From contig CANGTQ010000008.1 in assembly GCA_947456955.1 (NCBI GenBank), forward strand, positions 1 through 64,000: a stretch of 64,000 nt of DNA, given 5' to 3'. Under the pieces are notes generated by a model. It worked only from the letters and a program-made list of their open reading frames with translations, did no database searches and had not been told where the DNA came from. Each line of letters starts with the position of its first letter. Position 1 is the first letter of the stretch. The stretch comes from Flavobacteriaceae bacterium. Lineage in GTDB: Bacteria; Bacteroidota; Bacteroidia; Flavobacteriales; Flavobacteriaceae. The translations under genes were made by a program, and so were the position numbers. Below are positions 1 through 9,684 of this stretch, one piece after another.

Positions 1-1774
1 TGTTTATAGCATTAAATGTTTTTCCTTCCCCTTTTATACTGGAAGTTGAAAAGATCACATAGCCTTCTTTTTTGTTTAGGGCAGGAAGTAAATAGTTAAT
101 ATTTGTCCTAACATTTCTGTAGGCTTCAGCTAAAATTGATCGATCATTATTTTGAATATATTTATCATCTTTTATAAATGGTATTTCACCAATAATTGGA
201 ATATCTTTTACAATGTTTTTTACATCTATTTTATTGTGTATTTTAGTATCAAAATAGAATTTTAAAAACAGTAATATTAATGGAATTCCTAGTCCAATTA
301 TAAGCGCTATAAGGTATATAGAATTATTGTTAGGAGCAACCTTATACCCGTTAGAAGCATATTCTAAAACTTTTACGGATGGTTGGGTTATAGCCATATT
401 TATTCCAGCTTCTTCTCTTTTTTGAAGCAATAACAAGTATAAACTTTCTTTGATGTTTTGTTGTCTTTCAATTGATTTTAATATTTTTTCCTTTTCTGGC
501 ACAGTACTATATAAACTATTATTTTCAGACTGAATTTTTTTTAGGTTTCTTATTGAAGCTTGAATTTCATCTTGATAAATTTTAATAGATGAAATAATAA
601 TTTCCTGTAATTCAGGTAATTTTTCATTAATTCCTTTTAAAGTAGGATTGTTTTTTCCTGCACTTATTAATAATTTATCACGCTCGCTAATTAATTGGTT
701 ATAATTATCAATATATGAATTTATATTAACATTTAAAATACCAATATTTGTTGGTAATGTTTTATGGATACCTGGTTTAATACTTATACTTAAAAAACTA
801 GACATAGACATTTGATTTTCTAAATCTATTATTTTTTCTTCGTATGAAGATTTTCTTCCAGCTGTTAAACCGGCTAACTCTTCAATTGAATTTATATCAA
901 TTTTTTTCTTATAACCTATTTTATAATTTTCTATTGAATCTAATTCACCTACTAGATATTGAAACCTATCATTTACAAATTGGATAGTATTTCTAAAGGC
1001 TAATTGTCGGTCTTTTATTCCATCTTCGTTATATACTTTAATTATGCAATTTACAACGTCTTTGGATTTTTCTTGGTTTAATCCTCTCATTGAGAGAACC
1101 ACCACATCACTTTCATCTGTTAAAACACTGGCGCTAACACTACCACTTAAATAACTAATCACTCCACTTAAGGTTGATTTTTGAATTAAATATTTTTTGT
1201 TATAAAAAATAGCTAATTGTCTGGTGTTTGATTTTATTTTAAAAGGAATATTATTGATAACGTATTTTTTATCAAAAATCATTTCTTTATTTCCTAACTC
1301 TTCAATTTTAAATCCTTTTTTTGTAATAGTCAAATTAAGACTTAAAGATATTTCGTCTAACATATTGTCAGGGCTTAGCCATTCAATTTTTACGGGACAG
1401 TTTTTCCACTGTTCTGAATTCATAATTCTTCCTGGCAAATAATATGCAGTCGTTAAATTTAATTCCTTGGCTACTGTCTTTAAAATTCTATTTGATTTTA
1501 TAATTTGTAAATCATTTCCAAGTTTAGCTTTGTTTTTGCCTACAATAAAAATACCCTCAGTAGACATTTTAAAGGGTGAATTGGAATTATCTAATATTTT
1601 AATTTTTGCAGAATTCTGATAAACTGGGGGTGAATATCGTAAATAAAAATGGGCTATAAAAAGTGTTGCAGCCGTAAACCCTACAAACCAAAACCAAAAA
1701 GGTAAATATTTGTTGAATTCTAAACGAATATCGAAACCATTTTTGTTTTCTTGTGTGGTAAATTGGTTTTCCAT
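1..1774 (-). CDS. wzc: Wzc-like polysaccharide co-polymerase / tyrosine autokinase (3' part cut by window edge)
   Basis: Inner-membrane chain-length regulator and BY-kinase of capsule or exopolysaccharide export. Reading the minus strand from the ATG at 1774 gives 591 open codons that run off the window. It has an N-terminal membrane segment (about residues 22-43), a long periplasmic Wzz-type region with coiled-coil character, a second membrane segment near residue 500, and the start of the cytoplasmic kinase. The Walker A motif (GEGKT, residues 582-586) is the last thing visible, so the Walker B motif and tyrosine tail lie outside. The start is 7 bases beyond the wza-like stop, indicating co-transcription. 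The membrane and Walker arrangement is direct; the exporter role follows from the family. Confidence 0.9.
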   Translation of the reverse strand, partial: MENQFTTQENKNGFDIRLEFNKYLPFWFWFVGFTAATLFIAHFYLRYSPPVYQNSAKIKILDNSNSPFKMSTEGIFIVGKNKAKLGNDLQIIKSNRILKTVAKELNLTTAYYLPGRIMNSEQWKNCPVKIEWLSPDNMLDEISLSLNLTITKKGFKIEELGNKEMIFDKKYVINNIPFKIKSNTRQLAIFYNKKYLIQKSTLSGVISYLSGSVSASVLTDESDVVVLSMRGLNQEKSKDVVNCIIKVYNEDGIKDRQLAFRNTIQFVNDRFQYLVGELDSIENYKIGYKKKIDINSIEELAGLTAGRKSSYEEKIIDLENQMSMSSFLSISIKPGIHKTLPTNIGILNVNINSYIDNYNQLISERDKLLISAGKNNPTLKGINEKLPELQEIIISSIKIYQDEIQASIRNLKKIQSENNSLYSTVPEKEKILKSIERQQNIKESLYLLLLQKREEAGINMAITQPSVKVLEYASNGYKVAPNNNSIYLIALIIGLGIPLILLFLKFYFDTKIHNKIDVKNIVKDIPIIGEIPFIKDDKYIQNNDRSILAEAYRNVRTNINYLLPALNKKEGYVIFSTSSIKGEGKTFNAIN

Positions 1775-1780
1775 AAATTA

Positions 1781-2575
1781 TTATTTAGTCAAAAGTAGGT
1801 ATATTGATAAAGCGGTAAAAAATGCACTTACAAGCCCTGTGTAATTTGTAATATAACCAGCAGAATTAACCTTTGGTCCATTTGGATAAACATATATAAT
1901 ATCATTTTGCTTTATGTAGTAATATTCGCTATTGAACCAATCTGTTTTTCTCATGTCTATATGTCCATAGGTTCTTTTCCCATTTTCTTCTCTAATAATC
2001 AAAATATCATTTCTTTTACCAGAGATATTTAAATCGCCAGCAAAGCCTATAGCTTGAAGTAAAGTAAGATTTTGTTCGAAATAAGGATAAGTACCTGGAC
2101 CTGAAATATCACCAAGTATCGTTATTTTTGAATTAGTTACTCTAACAATTACGGTTGGGTTGGTTAATTGTCCTTGGTCTATTAGTATTTTTTCAATTAA
2201 ATCTTCTACTTCATTTGTTGTTTTTCCTAGTACTTGTACGTTTCCCAAAATAGGCATGCTAATATTGCCATCCGCATTGACCAAATAACCATTCAAGTTC
2301 ATTGCGTTTTGAGAAGTTCCTGATGAACGAGAATTTCCTGATGAACCAACATTTCCTACAGCATTATAAAAATTCGCATTAAATGGCAATGCACTTTCAG
2401 GGTTGATAGCTGAAACAGAAATCGTTAAAATATCATTAACTTGAATTTTATTTTGCGTATAAATTACTTTTGTTTCGGGTTTGTCCTTAATATCTTGAAA
2501 ATAATGAATATCTTTTTTTGTACTGCATGAAATTAAAGTAAGTAAAAGTAAAGCAAAAGAAATTATTTTTTTCAT
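1781..2575 (-). CDS. wza: Wza-like polysaccharide export lipoprotein
   Basis: Outer-membrane polysaccharide export protein, 264 aa. The signal peptide ends in a lipobox with Cys17 (LISC). It is followed by a Poly_export domain (about residues 40-150) and an SLBB-like domain (about 150-235), with a hydrophobic C-terminal segment (about 243-262) that may span the outer membrane, as in shorter Bacteroidota Wza homologues. It lies directly upstream of the wzc-like gene in the usual Bacteroidota pair. A serine/asparagine/glycine-rich stretch near residues 72-92 looks like a flexible insert. The role, export through the outer membrane with the Wzc partner, is inferred from the family and the gene pair. 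Confidence 0.9.
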   Translation of the reverse strand: MKKIISFALLLLTLISCSTKKDIHYFQDIKDKPETKVIYTQNKIQVNDILTISVSAINPESALPFNANFYNAVGNVGSSGNSRSSGTSQNAMNLNGYLVNADGNISMPILGNVQVLGKTTNEVEDLIEKILIDQGQLTNPTVIVRVTNSKITILGDISGPGTYPYFEQNLTLLQAIGFAGDLNISGKRNDILIIREENGKRTYGHIDMRKTDWFNSEYYYIKQNDIIYVYPNGPKVNSAGYITNYTGLVSAFFTALSIYLLLTK

Positions 2576-2636
2576 GTTATTGAAATTTTCAATTATTGCG
2601 AATTTTTTTAAATTATATAAATAATTTTTTGATGTG

Positions 2637-2644
2637 CAAAAATA
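2637..2644 (-). promoter_or_regulatory. Candidate -7 box for the wza-wzc operon
   Basis: On the minus strand this reads TATTTTTG, matching the Bacteroidota -7 consensus TAnnTTTG. It lies about 60 nt before the wza-like ATG. No good -33 TTTG box is visible at the usual spacing, so support is moderate. Confidence 0.4.
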
Positions 2645-2730
2645 AGGATTAATCTTGTGTTTTTAATTTAAATGAGGTTAAATAATTGATAATTTTATTT
2701 ATTACAACTAATTGAATAATTTGTAATTAA

Positions 2731-4641
2731 TTAATTAATTTGTTTGTATTCAGGTACAAGTTGTTTTATTGAATCAATAATTTCATTATAGTTATTTAAA
2801 TAAGCTTTTTCAATTAAAGTTGAAATTTGTTGATTAATTCTATTGTAGTCATCACAAACTTCTATAGCAATTAGAATTTTTTCATGATGTGTTATTAAAT
2901 TTTTGGCGGTTTCGTTCAGCAACTCTTCATATAGTTTTTCTCCTGGTCTCAATCCAATAATTTCAATTTTAATATCGATATCAGGTTTAAAACCAGCTAG
3001 GCGTATCATCTTTTTTGCTAAATCTATAATCTTGACGGGTTTTCCCATATCAAAAATAAAAATTTCACCACCTTTACCCATTGCACATGCTTCTAATACT
3101 AGCTGACAAGATTCGGGTATTGTCATGAAATATCTTATCACTTCAGGATGCGTAAGTGTTATAGGTCCACCTTTTTTTATTTGTTTTGTGAATAATGGTA
3201 CAACAGATCCATTAGAACCAAGAACATTTCCAAATCGAGTGGTGATAAACTTTGTTGAATTTTCTATTTTACTATTTTGTATATTAAAGTGCTTTGATTG
3301 TACATACATTTCTGCAATTCTTTTGCTTGCACCCATTATACTACTTGGGTTTACAGCTTTATCTGTAGAAATCATGACAAAATCTGCAACATTGTATTTC
3401 AAAGATAAATCAGCAATATTTTTTGTCCCTAAAACATTTGTTAAAATGGCCTGATTAGGATTTTCTTCCATCAAAGGAACATGTTTGTATGCAGCAGCAT
3501 GAAAAACTATATTTGGTTTTGTTTTTTTAAAAATTTGTTCTGTAATCTCATAATTTCTGATATCCGCAATTATGGTATCAATTTCCAGGTTAGTGTTATA
3601 TGATTTTAATTCAAGAACTAAATGATGAAGAGGAGTTTCTGCTTGATCAATTAAAACAATTTTTTCTGCATCATAGTTTAGAATTTGTCGGACAATTTCA
3701 CTTCCTATTGAACCGGCTGCTCCAGTTATTAGAATTGTTTTTTTATTGAGTTTTAATTCAATTAAATCAGTGTCTAATACGATTGGATTTCTTTCTAATA
3801 AATCAGTAATTTCAAAATTTTTAATTTCTTTAACTATATTCTTTGAGTTTTCAAAATTTGAGATTATCGGAGCCATGAAAACTTTGTAGTTGTATTCTAT
3901 ACAACTTTCTATTATTGTATTTCTGTCTTCAGTAGATAATGAACTATCAGCAAGAATAATAGCTTCTGCGCCTGTAATTCTCATTGTTAATGGAATGCTT
4001 TTTTTAATTTCGAAAATTGGTAAATTAAGAATTCTTTTATCTATGTTTTCTTTCGTTTTATCTAGAAATCCAATCACATTATATCTTTTTGGATTTTCTG
4101 ATTCAAGTGCTCTTGCAACCGAAATGGCATTTGCATCTAGACCATAAATAATTATGTTTGTTTTGTCGTTAAAATGATTTTTATTTATGTAATATTCAAA
4201 AATATGTTTCACAAATATTCTGAATAGCAACAATAATCCAAGTGACAAAAATGCATTTAGAAAAGAAGCGGTTAAAATGGCTATTTTAGGTCTTCCGATA
4301 TATAATAAGAAATAATCAATTGATGCAATAACGCCAAAAGTTAAAAATTGTGACAAAAACAATTTTAAAGCGTCAACTTGAGAGGTATGACGTATGATGC
4401 CTGAATATGTTTTTAGAACAATAAAGAAAAAAATATTTACTGTTATATAAAAAAAGATGATTGGGTAAAAATGGCTTTTTAAAATGTAATTTAGATCTAG
4501 TTCTTTAAAGATGTATAAAGTTATACAACCTGAAAAAACAATAATTATTATATCCAATAATAATACTACCCAATTAGGTAAATACTTTAATTTACTGATA
4601 TTTAAAAAGTTTTTGTAATAAAAAGTAATCTTTTTTTTCAA
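2731..4641 (-). CDS. Membrane-bound UDP-sugar 4,6-dehydratase (WbpM/CapD/PglF family)
   Basis: Nucleotide-sugar dehydratase, 636 aa, the usual size for the long membrane-anchored form. Four membrane helices (about residues 23-145) precede a CoA-binding-like Rossmann domain (about 160-290) and a C-terminal extended SDR domain. The NAD-binding motif TGAAGSIGSE is at 306-315. The catalytic region has the SMK arrangement of this family rather than YxxxK: STDK at 425-428 and Met436-x3-Lys440. Known homologues convert UDP-GlcNAc to the 4-keto-6-deoxy sugar. The aminotransferase gene immediately upstream is the expected next enzyme, suggesting a 4-amino-4,6-dideoxy sugar such as a bacillosamine precursor. 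The exact stereochemistry of the product cannot be read from sequence. Confidence 0.9.
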   Translation of the reverse strand: MKKKITFYYKNFLNISKLKYLPNWVVLLLDIIIIVFSGCITLYIFKELDLNYILKSHFYPIIFFYITVNIFFFIVLKTYSGIIRHTSQVDALKLFLSQFLTFGVIASIDYFLLYIGRPKIAILTASFLNAFLSLGLLLLFRIFVKHIFEYYINKNHFNDKTNIIIYGLDANAISVARALESENPKRYNVIGFLDKTKENIDKRILNLPIFEIKKSIPLTMRITGAEAIILADSSLSTEDRNTIIESCIEYNYKVFMAPIISNFENSKNIVKEIKNFEITDLLERNPIVLDTDLIELKLNKKTILITGAAGSIGSEIVRQILNYDAEKIVLIDQAETPLHHLVLELKSYNTNLEIDTIIADIRNYEITEQIFKKTKPNIVFHAAAYKHVPLMEENPNQAILTNVLGTKNIADLSLKYNVADFVMISTDKAVNPSSIMGASKRIAEMYVQSKHFNIQNSKIENSTKFITTRFGNVLGSNGSVVPLFTKQIKKGGPITLTHPEVIRYFMTIPESCQLVLEACAMGKGGEIFIFDMGKPVKIIDLAKKMIRLAGFKPDIDIKIEIIGLRPGEKLYEELLNETAKNLITHHEKILIAIEVCDDYNRINQQISTLIEKAYLNNYNEIIDSIKQLVPEYKQIN

Positions 4642-4688
4642 AATGAAACCATTATTAGTATTGTGGCTTTCAAATTTAAAATAAAAAT

Positions 4689-5816
4689 TTAGAAATAATT
4701 ATTTAAACATTCTTTTATTCGTTCTTTATCATCAACTGATAAGTTTGATCCTGAAGGTAAACAAAGGCCATTTTTAAATAAAGTTTCGGAAATATTACCA
4801 CCAAAATATGGAGCATCTTTAAAAATTGGCTGTAAATGCATTGGTTTCCAGAGTGGTCGGGTTTCTATATTTTCTTTTTCAAATAGTAATCTTAATTCTT
4901 CTGGGTTCTTTTTGGTATCACTAAATACAATTGTTGACAACCAAAAGTTTGAAAAATAATTTTCATTAAATTCAGAAAAAAGTGACGCTTCCTCTATTTC
5001 TCTAAAAACGCTTTTGTAAAAACTATGCATTTCTCTTCTTAATGAAACATGCTTGTCAAGAACTTCCATTTGCCCACGACCAATTCCAGCACAAATATTG
5101 CTCATTCTATAGTTATAACCAATTTCGCTATGTTGATAATGTGGAGCATTATCTCTAGCTTGAGTAGATAAAAATATAGCTTTTTCTATATTTTTTTTGT
5201 CTTTACTAACAATTGCTCCACCACCAGAGGTTGTGATAATTTTATTTCCATTAAATGAAAGCACGCTAATATCTCCAAAAGTTCCGCATTTTTGTCCTTT
5301 GTAACTACTTCCTAAAGCTTCAGCACTGTCTTCAAGAATTGGAATTTCATATTTATCAGCTATTGCTCTAATTTCTGTCACTTTATAAGGCATACCATAT
5401 AGATGAACTGCTATTATAGCTTTTGGTTTTTTCCCTTTTGCTATTCTATCTTTAATTGCAGTGTCTAATGCTTCAGGACATATATTCCAAGTGTCTTTTT
5501 CACTATCTATAAAAATAGGTTTTGCGCCCAGATAAACTATAGGATTTGCTGAGGCAGAAAAAGTCATGCTCTGGCAAAGAACTTCATCACCTAGTTTAAC
5601 ATCTAAAAGTATCAATCCTAAATGTAAAGCTGCTGTTCCTGAACTTAAAGCCCCAACATGCACTTCATTTGATAAATAGGAAACAATATCATTTTCAAAA
5701 CCTGTTACATTTGGACCTAAAGGAGCTATCCAATTACTAGAAAATGCATCATCAACATATTGTTTTTCATTACCGCCCATATGTGGAGAGGAAAGCCAAA
5801 TTTTAGGTTTATCCAT
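4689..5816 (-). CDS. DegT/DnrJ/EryC1/StrS-family sugar aminotransferase
   Basis: PLP-dependent aminotransferase, 375 aa, typical for the family. The probable PLP lysine is Lys192 in SFNGNK, followed by a TTSGGGA loop. The cofactor-ring aspartate is Asp163 in EDSAEALG. The family transfers an amino group to the 4-keto (or 3-keto) position of a nucleotide sugar. The adjacent 4,6-dehydratase points to a PglE-like UDP-4-keto-GlcNAc aminotransferase. A matching PglD-type N-acetyltransferase is not adjacent, so the final sugar is unresolved. It is encoded 47 bp upstream of the dehydratase, probably in one transcript. Confidence 0.88.
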   Translation of the reverse strand: MDKPKIWLSSPHMGGNEKQYVDDAFSSNWIAPLGPNVTGFENDIVSYLSNEVHVGALSSGTAALHLGLILLDVKLGDEVLCQSMTFSASANPIVYLGAKPIFIDSEKDTWNICPEALDTAIKDRIAKGKKPKAIIAVHLYGMPYKVTEIRAIADKYEIPILEDSAEALGSSYKGQKCGTFGDISVLSFNGNKIITTSGGGAIVSKDKKNIEKAIFLSTQARDNAPHYQHSEIGYNYRMSNICAGIGRGQMEVLDKHVSLRREMHSFYKSVFREIEEASLFSEFNENYFSNFWLSTIVFSDTKKNPEELRLLFEKENIETRPLWKPMHLQPIFKDAPYFGGNISETLFKNGLCLPSGSNLSVDDKERIKECLNNYF

Positions 5817-5971
5817 TTGGGAATTTTTTAATGTTTTATGAATTAATTTTTCTCAAAATTCAAATTAAAAAATAAATTTTAATTTGATTTCAAGTTTTTC
5901 AAAAAAATATATTTTAAAGCAATATTACAAGGTTAAGTTTGTTAATACAAGGAATATTGAATAAATTACTT

Positions 5972-5979
5972 TATTTTTG
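5972..5979 (+). promoter_or_regulatory. Candidate -7 box for the CpsB-like phosphatase gene
   Basis: TATTTTTG matches TAnnTTTG and lies about 22 bases before the ATG at 6001. It overlaps the alternative TTG start at 5977, which argues for the ATG. Confidence 0.45.
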
Positions 5980-6000
5980 GGCTCTGAAACCTTATCAACT

Positions 6001-6735
6001 ATGATTTCACTATTTAAAAATAAACCAAAGTTGGTTGATCTCATACCTGATGGATATATTGATATTCACTCTCATATTTTGCCAAATATAGATGATGGTT
6101 CAAAATCGATACAAGAAACATCGTCATTACTCGAAGAAATGGCTTTGCTTGGTATAAATAAATGTATAGCAACACCTCATACAATGACCAATGTTTGGGA
6201 TAATTCAACTAATTTTATTCAAGAAACTTTTTTGAATACAAAAAGTCAATTGCCTACAAAACTTGCCCAAATGTTGCTTAGAGTAAGTTCAGAATATATG
6301 ATGGACGAGTCGTTTATAGAACGTTTTCAAAACGAAAAATTATTGGCAATAAAAGATACTATAGTATTGATTGAGATGTCTTATTTAAATCCAACTGTTG
6401 ACTTAAAAAACATTTTATTTCAATTGCAGATCAAAGGTTATACTCCTTTACTTGCTCATCCTGAACGTTATTTATATTATCATAATTCAAAACAGGATTA
6501 TTTTAGATTAAAAGAACTTGGCTGTTTATTCCAATTGAATTTATTGTCTACTATAGGATATTATGGTAAATCGGTTGCTACTATTGCAGACTTTTTATTA
6601 GCCAATAATTTAATTGACTACGTTGGCTCAGATATTCATCATGATCGTCATGTGAATGCATTTTATCAAAGTATAAAAATTAAATCTCAAAATGGACTGA
6701 TTGATGCTATGAATAATAATAGTCAATTAGAATAA
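6001..6735 (+). CDS. CpsB/YwqE-type tyrosine-protein phosphatase (PHP family)
   Basis: Metal-dependent phosphotyrosine phosphatase that resets Wzc-type BY-kinases. The PHP metal motif DIHSH (His23 and His25) is followed by LPNIDDGSKS. Further ligand candidates are the PHTMTN stretch, AHPERY and the C-terminal SDIHHDRH. From the ATG at 6001 the protein is 244 aa, normal for YwqE homologues. An in-frame TTG at 5977 would add eight residues but falls in the promoter. It sits on the strand opposite to the wzc-like kinase in the same locus. Its stop faces the membrane-protein gene that ends 18 bp away. Pairing with the kinase is inferred from the family. Confidence 0.88.
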   Translation: MISLFKNKPKLVDLIPDGYIDIHSHILPNIDDGSKSIQETSSLLEEMALLGINKCIATPHTMTNVWDNSTNFIQETFLNTKSQLPTKLAQMLLRVSSEYMMDESFIERFQNEKLLAIKDTIVLIEMSYLNPTVDLKNILFQLQIKGYTPLLAHPERYLYYHNSKQDYFRLKELGCLFQLNLLSTIGYYGKSVATIADFLLANNLIDYVGSDIHHDRHVNAFYQSIKIKSQNGLIDAMNNNSQLE

Positions 6736-6753
6736 CCATTTCTCAAAACATTT

Positions 6754-8913
6754 TTAAATAGCACTTCTTTTACTTCTCTTTTGTTTTATTCTGTTATAAA
6801 TAGATGAAATCACAAGGAAGGTTACACCAGTTATAATAATAATGGTTATTTTATCATTTTTAGTCAAAATGTAGTATTCAATGTAGAATACTTTCACCAA
6901 TACACAAAAGGCTACAAAAAATGAAAATAAACGCAAGAATTTGTTGTTCTCAACCAAACCAATTAATAAAATAATTAATAAACTAACCAATAGTATTATT
7001 GAATAAGGTAAAATTTGATTGTAATTTAAAATATTTAAAACAGTATTTTGATCAAAATTATGCTGGCTAATTGTGTTGTACAATACGGTAATAAAGTCAA
7101 ATTCTTTGCACAATGTTATAATACCAAACAAGCAAGTTATAACAATAATTAAATCTTTAAAATAGCTGTTTTCAGATTCTGTGTTTTTTAAAGAATTTAA
7201 AATTCTATAAACTAATCCTATTTCTAGTATAAATTCTGAATAATGAAATATGGTTTCAGTTGATATAATTCCGCCATAAGTTAAATCATATTTGAAAGTA
7301 TATGGAAATTCATAAAACCCTATAAATGTTAATGCGACAAAGAATAAATACGTTAAAAATTCGATTTTTTGCTTTTGATTTACATAAAGGTCTTGATGAT
7401 ATTTTGGAATATATAAAACTAAAAAACTAGAAACAATTACAAGAACTCTAACTGCATAATATAAATCTCCAACAAAATAAAAAAGTATCGAAAAACTAAT
7501 CCATATTATAAAAATAAAAAGACTTATTAAGTTGAAAGTATTTAGAAATTTTAAAAACTTCTCTCTGTTCAACCATTTATTGGATACATGAAACTTCGTA
7601 GATTTTAAATTGTTTTTTACTATCCAAATAGCTAATAAAATGATACCACTATTTATAAATCCTTTACTTATAAATTCTTCATTTATACCCTTAACTCTAG
7701 TTATAATTAATGATAACGATATGATTAAATATATTAATTTGAGAATTAACATAAATGTGAATAAACCTGAAAGCCAAATTAAAAATTTGTTATGACCAGC
7801 TATTGCATAAAAAATTAAGCAAACCGCTAATGTTCCAAAAAATATTTCAAAACTATAATCTTGAAATAGTAAAGTAAATAAAAAAGCGACAAGCAATAAA
7901 GTTGAAATTTCTATTGAAGCGATTTTTCCTTTTAAATAATTGTATTTTTTATTTAAAAATATTGAAAATGCATTAGTTCCTATAACTCCAATTATTGGTA
8001 AAATATTGTATGAGATAGTATAATATTTGTTTAGCACAATAGAATTTAATAATAAAAAGAATGCTAAATTTATCCAATAAAATAGTTTGTAGATTGGTTT
8101 TTTATCTTGAAATAGAATCGACAAACTAATAAAATAAAACAATAAAAAATAAATAATACTAATGCTAAAAAACAACCAGAATGAAGATGTATTTGAATTA
8201 TAAATTAATTGACGAATTAAAAAAATTGCTAAAAAGCCATAAGCAAAAAGTGCATTTATTATATTATTATATGTGTCATCTTGTTTCTTTGAAATCAGAT
8301 GTAATATAACGGTATATAAAATTATGCAACAAAATACATAAGTGTATGTAAAACTATACCTAATAATCAATAATTCAAAGAGCAATACATAAAAGTATAT
8401 AGTTGTGTAAGTTAAAATGGAACTTCTCTTTAAACTTAAATAATTTATTAGAAAAACAGCAATTGGGATAAGAATAAAACCAGAAACTATATAATAATTG
8501 TAGTAAGAAAAAATATAGTTTGGCAACCAATTGTTTACGAAAATGGTAGCATGAGCAATCGTTAAAAAGACAATGATAGCATTGCTTAACTTATAAAACA
8601 ATGAATTATTCTTTTTGTGATAAAAAATTGAAGCAACAAGTCCAATGAGTCCAGGAATAAAACAAGCTAAAAGTTGACTAAATATTTCCCAAGAAAATTT
8701 TAAATTGTCACCATTGTGCACTCGGTTTGATTTACCAGTTAACATTTTTGAAAGTTGAGCAACTGTATTACCGTTTCCTGTATCAAAATAATAATAGACA
8801 GCAATGAATAAGAGAGAAAAACCAACTATTTTAAATAGTATTGAAGAGTAACTTTCAAGGCCTCTTATTTTCTTTTTATAAACTCGTTTAGTTTTTTGTT
8901 TGTCTATTTCCAT
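6754..8913 (-). CDS. Large multi-pass membrane protein of unknown function
   Basis: I do not recognise the family. The protein is 719 aa from the ATG at 8913. A short, very basic cytoplasmic N-terminus (KKKIRGLES) is followed by roughly 18-20 hydrophobic segments with short loops over nearly the whole length, and it ends in a basic tail. No soluble domain or catalytic motif is apparent. A TTG at 8961 would extend it by 16 residues, but a promoter-like box lies there. It sits between the phosphatase and the PglC-like transferase, so a role in glycan transport, polymerisation or regulation is possible. It does not look like a canonical Wzx flippase or Wzy polymerase by eye. Confidence 0.75.
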   Translation of the reverse strand: MEIDKQKTKRVYKKKIRGLESYSSILFKIVGFSLLFIAVYYYFDTGNGNTVAQLSKMLTGKSNRVHNGDNLKFSWEIFSQLLACFIPGLIGLVASIFYHKKNNSLFYKLSNAIIVFLTIAHATIFVNNWLPNYIFSYYNYYIVSGFILIPIAVFLINYLSLKRSSILTYTTIYFYVLLFELLIIRYSFTYTYVFCCIILYTVILHLISKKQDDTYNNIINALFAYGFLAIFLIRQLIYNSNTSSFWLFFSISIIYFLLFYFISLSILFQDKKPIYKLFYWINLAFFLLLNSIVLNKYYTISYNILPIIGVIGTNAFSIFLNKKYNYLKGKIASIEISTLLLVAFLFTLLFQDYSFEIFFGTLAVCLIFYAIAGHNKFLIWLSGLFTFMLILKLIYLIISLSLIITRVKGINEEFISKGFINSGIILLAIWIVKNNLKSTKFHVSNKWLNREKFLKFLNTFNLISLFIFIIWISFSILFYFVGDLYYAVRVLVIVSSFLVLYIPKYHQDLYVNQKQKIEFLTYLFFVALTFIGFYEFPYTFKYDLTYGGIISTETIFHYSEFILEIGLVYRILNSLKNTESENSYFKDLIIVITCLFGIITLCKEFDFITVLYNTISQHNFDQNTVLNILNYNQILPYSIILLVSLLIILLIGLVENNKFLRLFSFFVAFCVLVKVFYIEYYILTKNDKITIIIITGVTFLVISSIYNRIKQKRSKRSAI

Positions 8914-8958
8914 TATAGATTTATAAATAATAAGTAAACTTTCTTCAATTTTAATCGG

Positions 8959-8966
8959 CAAATATA
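8959..8966 (-). promoter_or_regulatory. Candidate -7 box for the 719-aa membrane protein gene
   Basis: The minus strand reads TATATTTG, an exact TAnnTTTG match about 45 nt before the ATG at 8913. It overlaps the alternative TTG start at 8961. Confidence 0.4.
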
Positions 8967-9025
8967 GTTAAAACCTTGATTTAAGGTATGTTTTAATAGA
9001 TTGAATTTTTAATTGAAACTGTACT

Positions 9026-9631
9026 TTAATTTTTTCCATTAAATTCTTCCATAGTGTATTTTTCAGTAGCATTAATGCCTTGAGGAATCAAAACTTTTTT
9101 TATTGTCAATAATAAAATTTTCATATCTAATAAAATAGTAGCATTGTCAACATACCAGACATCATGTTCAAATTTTTTAGTCCAAAGAATTGAATTTCTC
9201 CCATTTATTTGAGCCCAGCCTGTTATTCCTGGTTTTACATCATGTCTTCGTTTCTGATTCTCATTATATAATGGCAAATATTCTGGCAATAATGGCCTTG
9301 GTCCAACTAAACTCATATGACCAAGAAATACATTTATCAATTGAGGAATTTCATCAATAGAAGTTTTACGTATAAATTTTCCAACTGATGTTGTTCTTTC
9401 AAAATCTGGTAAAAGTTCTCCCGCTTCATTTTTTTTATCATTCATTGTTTTAAATTTTATAATCCTGAAGATTTTTTCTTTATAACCAGGTCTGTTTTGA
9501 AAATAAAAAGGTTTTCCATTATTTAAAATAAATAGAAGAATGGTAATAACAATAATTAGAGGACTTAAAACAATTAGTCCTATAAAAGCTGCTATAAAAT
9601 CAAAAAAAGATTTCACATAATTTAGATACAT
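9026..9631 (-). CDS. Small monotopic phosphoglycosyl transferase (PglC-like)
   Basis: Initiating enzyme that transfers a sugar-phosphate from a nucleotide sugar to undecaprenyl phosphate at the inner membrane. At 201 aa it is the minimal PglC-type size. It has one N-terminal re-entrant hydrophobic helix (about residues 9-36), the RIIKFKTM motif, the catalytic Asp-Glu pair in SIDEIPQ, the GPRPLLPEY motif and PGITGWAQINGRN. Together with the PglF-like and PglE-like enzymes at 2731-5816 it suggests a chain started with a bacillosamine-type sugar; that is inference. A second initiating transferase lies at 32029. Confidence 0.9.
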   Translation of the reverse strand: MYLNYVKSFFDFIAAFIGLIVLSPLIIVITILLFILNNGKPFYFQNRPGYKEKIFRIIKFKTMNDKKNEAGELLPDFERTTSVGKFIRKTSIDEIPQLINVFLGHMSLVGPRPLLPEYLPLYNENQKRRHDVKPGITGWAQINGRNSILWTKKFEHDVWYVDNATILLDMKILLLTIKKVLIPQGINATEKYTMEEFNGKN

Positions 9632-9676
9632 ATTTTTTTAATTATTGAGGTGAAAATAATAAATAAATTCTTCAAT

Positions 9677-9684
9677 CAAACTTA
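9677..9684 (-). promoter_or_regulatory. Candidate -7 box for the PglC-like gene
   Basis: The minus strand reads TAAGTTTG, an exact TAnnTTTG match about 46 nt before the start codon. No clear -33 box is seen. Confidence 0.35.

Noticed and set aside
5977-6000. TTG start of the CpsB-like phosphatase
   Set aside because: It overlaps the TATTTTTG promoter box; the ATG at 6001 gives the normal family N-terminus.
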